Source: an uncultured Rhodocyclaceae bacterium
GTDB lineage: Bacteria > Pseudomonadota > Gammaproteobacteria > Burkholderiales > Rhodocyclaceae
DNA: 64,000 nt
Assembly (NCBI GenBank): GCA_934271525.1
Contig: CAKQRL010000001.1
Location: 124,001 to 188,000, forward strand
Direction: 5' to 3'
Shown: positions 59,993-64,000 of the stretch, piece after piece
Layout: every line of letters starts with the position of its first letter
Numbering within the stretch: position 1 is the stretch's first letter
Notes under the pieces: model-generated
Database searches by the model: none
The model's input: the letters and a program-made list of their open reading frames with translations, nothing else
Told to the model about the DNA's origin: nothing
Program-made: the position numbers and the translations under genes

Positions 59993-60043
59993 TCCACGGT
60001 CAACAAGCTATTTTTTTGAAAAAAATTGCAGGTTTACCGTGGA
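59993..60043. repeat. 51-bp palindromic element, full copy (right of pilin 4)
   Basis: TCCACGGTCAAC, AAGCTATTTTTTTGAAAAAA centre, GTTTACCGTGGA; direct repeat of 59195-59245 with one difference. Confidence 0.9.
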
Positions 60044-60047
60044 TTTT

Positions 60048-60582
60048 TTAAATTTGGCGGATTTTTTTGGCTGGCACGCCCGCATAAATTGAAAAAGCAT
60101 CGGTGTTTTTTGTTACCACAGCGCCTGCGCCGATAATGCAAGCACGCCGCAAACGCACGCCACTTAAAATCACAGCGCCCGCACCTATCCAAACATCGTC
60201 TTCCACAAAAATGGTGTTTTTGTAACGCACCAAGTTTGTTGAAACATAAGGGTTTTGGCACAACGTTGGCGAATTGTTGGGCGCACTATTGGGAATAAAC
60301 GCCACATTCGGCGCAATGCTCACATTGTTGCCAACACAAACCGAAGGTGAAAAATCGTCATTGGGGGTGAATTGCAAACCCAAATTGGTAAAAGAATTTT
60401 CGCCCAAAACAAAACCTAGGCGATTTAAATAAACCTTGCGCACCACGGCATCGCCGTAATAAAAGGCAAGCATTTTGACAAAACGCATCGGCATTTTGTC
60501 GACATTTTTAAGCAAAAAATCTTTTGCGAAATTATCAAGGCTATTTAAAAAGTGATTCTGGGGGGGGGGGGTTAAGATTCAT
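60048..60582 (-). pseudogene. Phase-variable O-acetyltransferase (hexapeptide family), currently off
   Basis: The likely start is ATG 60582: GGAG is six bases upstream and it touches the preceding stop codon. After MNLN the frame enters 12 cytosines (60571-60560) and stops at MNLNPPPPESLFK. With 11 or 14 cytosines the frame joins the body at 60515 onward, giving about 177 aa. The body is a left-handed beta-helix acyltransferase (VCVGNNVSIAPNVAFIP, VWIGAGAVILSGV, CIIGAGAVVTKN, YAGVPAKKIRQI), like those that acetylate surface sugars. Internal ATGs near 60494 could give a shorter product. It is probably switched by slipped-strand mispairing. Confidence 0.85.
60560..60571 (-). repeat. Poly-C tract of 12 (phase-variation switch)
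   Basis: Twelve consecutive Gs on the plus strand (Cs in gene sense), four codons into the acetyltransferase gene. No other homopolymer G/C run of this length was noticed in the window. Confidence 0.9.
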
Positions 60583-61722
60583 TTAACGCTCCGCGTGCAA
60601 AGTCAGCAAGGTAATTTCAGAAGGCACAAAAAAGCGCACGGAAAAACCGCTCCAAAGGCCAGTGCCGCGGCTAACATAAAGTTGCATTGTTTGAGAATTT
60701 TCAGTAGAAACATTGTAATGGCCGGCAACAAAGCCATCATTGAATGCCGCAACAATGGGTTGCAAGAAAAACATCAAACCGCCGTGCGTGTGGCCAGAGA
60801 GTTGCAAATCAATGCCGGCTAGCGCATTGTTTACCGCACCACGCGGTTGATGCGCCAATAGAATTTTAAAGGTTTTGGGCTCAATGTTTTTTAATGCTTG
60901 GTGAATATCGGGCTTTGTGCCGCCAAAGCGCCCTTGGCTTGGGTCGGGCGTGCCAATAATCGCCAATTTTGCTTGGTTGATATTTAAAACGCGGTGTTCG
61001 TTATCCAACATTTGAATTGGCGTTTTTTTGAAAAAATTGAGCCATTCCATCGCGCCTGCGTAATATTCGTGATTGCCCGTTACGCCAAAAACGCCATAGC
61101 GTGCGCGCAAATCGTAAAAGGGCGCGACTTCGGATTCTAATTGTGCAACAGGCGCATCAACATAATCGCCTGTTAAAAGTATTAAATCCGGGTTTTGCGC
61201 GTTGGCGCGCGCCACAACTTCGGCAAGCCACGCTTTGTTTAATAATTTGTGAATATGCGTGTCGGTGATTTGAATAATTTTAAAACCGTTTAAATCAGGC
61301 GGTAGATTTTTAAAAGTTAAATCAACATGGCGAATGTTTGGCACACTAATGGCGGAAACGCCACTATAAAAACCTAAAATTAAAGCGGTAATAAAAAACA
61401 AAACCGCATTTTTTGTTTGTTTATGCCAAGAAAATGGGCGTTTGAATATTTTAAAAATAATTAAAATAACATCGCGCAAAATAATCATAAACAACAAAAT
61501 TAAAACCGACCCCATTAAACTTTCGGTTATAAACAAAAGGCTTTTGGGCAATGCGGGGTTAAAAAAATCACCAGCTAAAAAATAATAAATGGCATATTTG
61601 GAGAGCATTACCAAAATAACCATTGAAAATAAAAGTTTGGTTAAACGTGTGGATTGAAGTGGGTAAATAAACCGCCAAAAAATTAAAAGAAAAACAAGAA
61701 GGGATGGAATCAGTGTGAACAT
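60583..61722 (-). CDS. Membrane-anchored metallophosphoesterase
   Basis: 379 aa: about four N-terminal membrane helices (to residue 125), then a calcineurin-like domain with IIQITDTHIHK (D-x-H), LLTGDYVD (GD), VTGNHEYY (GNHE), LLAHQP and SGHTHGG (GHxH). The family includes YkuE/LpxH-like lipid-linked phosphoesterases; the substrate is unknown. The stop TAA is immediately followed by the acetyltransferase ATG, so the two genes are translationally coupled and may act on the same envelope glycan or lipid. Confidence 0.85.
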   Translation of the reverse strand: MFTLIPSLLVFLLIFWRFIYPLQSTRLTKLLFSMVILVMLSKYAIYYFLAGDFFNPALPKSLLFITESLMGSVLILLFMIILRDVILIIFKIFKRPFSWHKQTKNAVLFFITALILGFYSGVSAISVPNIRHVDLTFKNLPPDLNGFKIIQITDTHIHKLLNKAWLAEVVARANAQNPDLILLTGDYVDAPVAQLESEVAPFYDLRARYGVFGVTGNHEYYAGAMEWLNFFKKTPIQMLDNEHRVLNINQAKLAIIGTPDPSQGRFGGTKPDIHQALKNIEPKTFKILLAHQPRGAVNNALAGIDLQLSGHTHGGLMFFLQPIVAAFNDGFVAGHYNVSTENSQTMQLYVSRGTGLWSGFSVRFFVPSEITLLTLHAER

Positions 61723-61739
61723 TTTAAAAAAAATTGAAT

Positions 61740-61751
61740 GTTTACCGTGGA
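61740..61751 (+). repeat. Single repeat arm between era and the phosphoesterase gene
   Basis: AAAAAAAATTGAATG then TTTACCGTGGA, the right half of the element, lying upstream of the phosphoesterase start in minus-strand sense. The first base of the arm is G at 61740. Confidence 0.75.
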
Positions 61752-61763
61752 TTTTTAAGATTT

Positions 61764-62639
61764 TTAAATTTGCGTTAAGGATTTTAATAAGGCGGCATTA
61801 TCCGCCCAACCGTGCTTGACCTTTACCCAAACTTCCAAATAAACCTTGATGCCGAATAATCGCTCCAAATCACGCCGAGCGGTAGTTGCAATGTGTTTTA
61901 ATTTGTTACCATTTTTGCCGATTAACATCGCCTTGTGGTTGTCGCGCTCAACCCAGACTGCCGCAAAAATGCGGGCGAGTTTTTCTGTTTCTTCAAATTT
62001 TTCTATTTCCACCGCACAGCCATAAGGCAATTCATCGCCCAAAAAGCGAAAGATTTTTTCTCTGATAAATTCCGCTGCCAAAAAACGCATACTTTTGTCG
62101 GTGATGGTTGATTCTTCAAAAAACAAAAAATCGTGCGGCAAAAACGTTTGGGCAACATTTAACAACGGCGCACTTTCTTTTTGCGAAATGGCGGCAATCG
62201 GCACAATGGCGGCAAAGTTGAAATGTTCTTGGCATTTTTTTATAAAAGGCAACAAGGTGTTTTTGTTTTTTAAACGGTCAATTTTGTTAATTGCCAAAAT
62301 CACTGGTTTTTCTTTGGGCAAATAGGGCAAAAGGGCAGAATCTTTGTCATCAAATGTTCCGGCTTCAATAATAAAAATCACCACATCAACTTCAACAAGC
62401 GTGTTTTTAACATTTTGATTCATCCCGCGGTAGAGCGCATTTTGAAAACGGTTTTGAAAGCCGGGCGTGTCCATAAACACAAACTGCGCGGCATTCGTTG
62501 TTAAAACGCCCAAAATGGTGGCGCGGGTGGTTTGCGCCTTGCGCGAGGTTATGCTGATTTTCTCCCCAATGAGTTGGTTCAAAAGCGTGGATTTGCCAAC
62601 ATTCGGTTTGCCAACCAATGCCAAAGTGCCTGAACGCAT
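61764..62639 (-). CDS. era: GTPase Era
   Basis: Ribosome-assembly GTPase that binds 16S rRNA. 291 aa. G1 GKPNVGKSTL, G2 region TTRATILG, G3 DTPGF, G4 NKID, then the C-terminal KH domain with the GxxG-type loop MLIGKNGNKLKHI. ATG 62639 directly follows the stop codon of the upstream DUF3334-like gene, so translation is coupled. It is not next to rnc here. Confidence 0.94.
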   Translation of the reverse strand: MRSGTLALVGKPNVGKSTLLNQLIGEKISITSRKAQTTRATILGVLTTNAAQFVFMDTPGFQNRFQNALYRGMNQNVKNTLVEVDVVIFIIEAGTFDDKDSALLPYLPKEKPVILAINKIDRLKNKNTLLPFIKKCQEHFNFAAIVPIAAISQKESAPLLNVAQTFLPHDFLFFEESTITDKSMRFLAAEFIREKIFRFLGDELPYGCAVEIEKFEETEKLARIFAAVWVERDNHKAMLIGKNGNKLKHIATTARRDLERLFGIKVYLEVWVKVKHGWADNAALLKSLTQI

Positions 62640-63281
62640 TTACATTCCTAATGATTTTAAAAGCTCGTTGTGATTTTCCGCGGTTTTCTTTTTGTGGTTT
62701 TTTTTGGGCAAAGGCTGGGCGGCAGGGGATTTTTGCAGTGGAATAAAGCTAACATCATCCATTGCCAATTCCACGTAAAACACGTGGTTGTTGCCGGTGT
62801 AAAAGGAAATGCGGCGCGCTTGCGGATGGTCTAAATTGGTATCGACTCGCAACATCACTTCCTTATTCAACACCAACATTTTGGGTTGGCTTTGCGTGAT
62901 ATTGGTGTGCAAATCGGCTTCAATGCGGCGCGTGAAGTCGCCCACCATTTGGTTTAACAATTCGCCCATCACGTTTGCCACTTCTGCTGCCGTGTGTGAA
63001 TGCGCCAACTCGTTGTTTGGAAAACCCATGTTGGAGAGATATTTGCTGTAAAGCTCCATTGCCGCATCGGCTGAAAAATTGATGACAACCAAACCCGAAA
63101 AACCGCCATCAAATAACACAAAAGAGGCAATATCCGGTTTTAAGCAGGTTTTTTGAATCACTTGAACCATTGGCGAATAGCGCACGCAGTCGTTGGTGGC
63201 GGTGTTTAAAACATTGGTTACCGATTCGCACAAATTCAACAAAACGTCTTCCACACCGCGAACGGCAGAATTATTGGGCAT
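62640..63281 (-). CDS. DUF3334 family protein (CheX-like)
   Basis: 213 aa from ATG 63281 (MPNNSAVRGVEDVLLNLCES), with AAAGGA upstream inside the end of the previous gene. The central region (HTAAEVANVMGELLNQMVGDFTRR) resembles CheX/CheC-type phosphatase helices, which I recall for DUF3334; I cannot confirm catalytic residues. The C-terminus is lysine-rich. It is coupled to a probable dynamin-like gene and to era. Confidence 0.6.
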   Translation of the reverse strand: MPNNSAVRGVEDVLLNLCESVTNVLNTATNDCVRYSPMVQVIQKTCLKPDIASFVLFDGGFSGLVVINFSADAAMELYSKYLSNMGFPNNELAHSHTAAEVANVMGELLNQMVGDFTRRIEADLHTNITQSQPKMLVLNKEVMLRVDTNLDHPQARRISFYTGNNHVFYVELAMDDVSFIPLQKSPAAQPLPKKNHKKKTAENHNELLKSLGM

Positions 63282-63285
63282 TGTT

Positions 63286-64000
63286 TTATCCTTTCTCACT
63301 TTCCAAACTTGGACGAAATAACGCAATGATACGCCGACTCATCTTGTGAAATTCTTCAATTTTTTGTTCAGTTTCTTTGCAACGCGCATGCACATCGTTT
63401 AAGCGTTCTTCCAAGGAATTGGTTGCTTTGTGAATGCGAGATAGGGCTTCAACTCTGCGTTCCAACTGCTGTTCATATTCCCGCACCTGCGCTTCCAAAG
63501 GAATGATGATGCTATCCAACCACACGGCGCAATCGCTGTTGGTTTTTTCAACCACATGCCGAACGCTCAATGTGACTTCTTCAAAAAAACGTTGGGTAAC
63601 TTTTCGTTTGTCTTGGGTTAAAAGACTCAAGGTTGAATTGGTATGTTTGGCGCACCACAAGTGCAAACGCCCCACTTCTTTTTCGCAACGGCGCAAATCA
63701 AAAGCGGCAGGTGGTGGAATTTGTAAGCCGTATTCTTTGGCGAATTTTTCGTAAGCGCTGGTAATGAGCGCGTGGATTTTTTTAATCTCTTCTTCTGCCG
63801 CCCAAAGCACATCCAACACGCGCCCGAAGTAAACTTCCATTGCGCCGGCTAAATGCTTGGAAAATGCGCCACTCAACATCACTTTTCTGGTTGTTTGCGT
63901 CAATTGCCGCAATTTTTCCACATCCAAATTGCTTTGCAAATGGCGCACGCGGTCGGCAAAAACCTTGCGCATGGCATCCAAATAATTCACACTTTCGGCA
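63286..64000 (-). CDS. Probable dynamin-family protein, C-terminal part (truncated by window end)
   Basis: The frame is open to the window edge, so the N-terminal GTPase domain, if present, lies outside. The visible 238 codons are helical: MRKVFADRVRHLQSNLDVEKLRQL, MLSGAFSKHLAGAMEVYFGRVLD, ITSAYEKFAKEYGLQ, and a coiled coil near the end (QQLERRVEALSRIHKATNSL). This resembles the C-terminal region of bacterial dynamin-like proteins, but without the GTPase motifs the call is tentative. GTG 63990 could be an internal methionine-like codon rather than a start. Confidence 0.5.
   Translation of the reverse strand, partial: AESVNYLDAMRKVFADRVRHLQSNLDVEKLRQLTQTTRKVMLSGAFSKHLAGAMEVYFGRVLDVLWAAEEEIKKIHALITSAYEKFAKEYGLQIPPPAAFDLRRCEKEVGRLHLWCAKHTNSTLSLLTQDKRKVTQRFFEEVTLSVRHVVEKTNSDCAVWLDSIIIPLEAQVREYEQQLERRVEALSRIHKATNSLEERLNDVHARCKETEQKIEEFHKMSRRIIALFRPSLESEKG

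Noticed and set aside
3186..60043. Reading the palindromic elements simply as Rho-independent terminators
   Set aside because: Several lie beside clear separate terminators, inside operons or upstream of genes, and single arms occur in coding sequence; terminator activity may be secondary.
3186..61751. Known uptake signals: Neisseria DUS (GCCGTCTGAA) or Pasteurellaceae USS (AAGTGCGGT)
   Set aside because: No enrichment of either was noticed on reading; the frequent motif here has an unrelated sequence. A computed count would be needed to exclude a few copies.

Overview
The window reads as the chromosome of a betaproteobacterium of moderate GC. The unbroken order rpoC-rpsL-rpsG-fusA-tuf-rpsJ, running into a complete S10-spc-alpha ribosomal cluster with secY-infA-rpmJ-rpsM, is the arrangement I know from Betaproteobacteria. 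Leucine is mostly TTG and lysine mostly AAA. I cannot name the genus. I noticed no rRNA, tRNA, insertion sequence or prophage.

Layout: 1-21701 is the 3' part of rpoC plus the str, S10, spc and alpha operons. 21819-33031 holds metZ, three type IV pilin genes (two encode identical proteins), a multi-pass GtrII-like membrane protein between the identical pair, a RelBE-type toxin-antitoxin locus with a broken toxin, a two-component pair and ETF-ubiquinone oxidoreductase. 33118-36970 holds a Ser/Thr kinase fused to a cyclic-nucleotide-binding domain, the copper chaperones SCO1 and PCu(A)C, and a J-domain membrane protein. 36946-41535 (minus) is a GDP-D-rhamnose type sugar operon with a glycosyltransferase. 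Next come an ABC-F ATPase and a TonB receptor, NitT/TauT-type ABC transporter and NnrS cluster. 49371-55708 is a complete type II-C CRISPR-Cas locus: antisense tracrRNA, cas9, cas1, cas2 and a 26-repeat array. 55862-64000 carries rpmG, rpmB, a glutaredoxin-like secreted protein with tandem repeats, oligopeptidase A, a fourth pilin, a phase-variable acetyltransferase, a metallophosphoesterase, era, a DUF3334-like gene and the end of a probable dynamin-like gene.

Two themes stand out. First, a 12-base arm (GTTGACCGTGGA or GTTTACCGTGGA) occurs about 40 times. Mostly it forms 51-bp palindromes between genes, but single arms also supply likely start codons, the rpoC stop codon and in-frame codons inside rpsC, the SCO1 gene, an ABC ATPase gene and cas9. 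I do not recognise this family; it behaves partly like a REP/MITE and partly like a DNA uptake sequence. Second, surface variation: four pilin genes with sigma-54 type promoters, signs of gene conversion between two of them, a candidate pilin or polysaccharide glycosylation gene, and an O-acetyltransferase switched off by a 12-base poly-C tract.

The CRISPR locus is self-contained. The tracrRNA has its own promoter and terminator and a 20-nt perfect anti-repeat. Each repeat ends in an extended -10 box, and a 16-bp hairpin terminates the array transcript running toward cas2.
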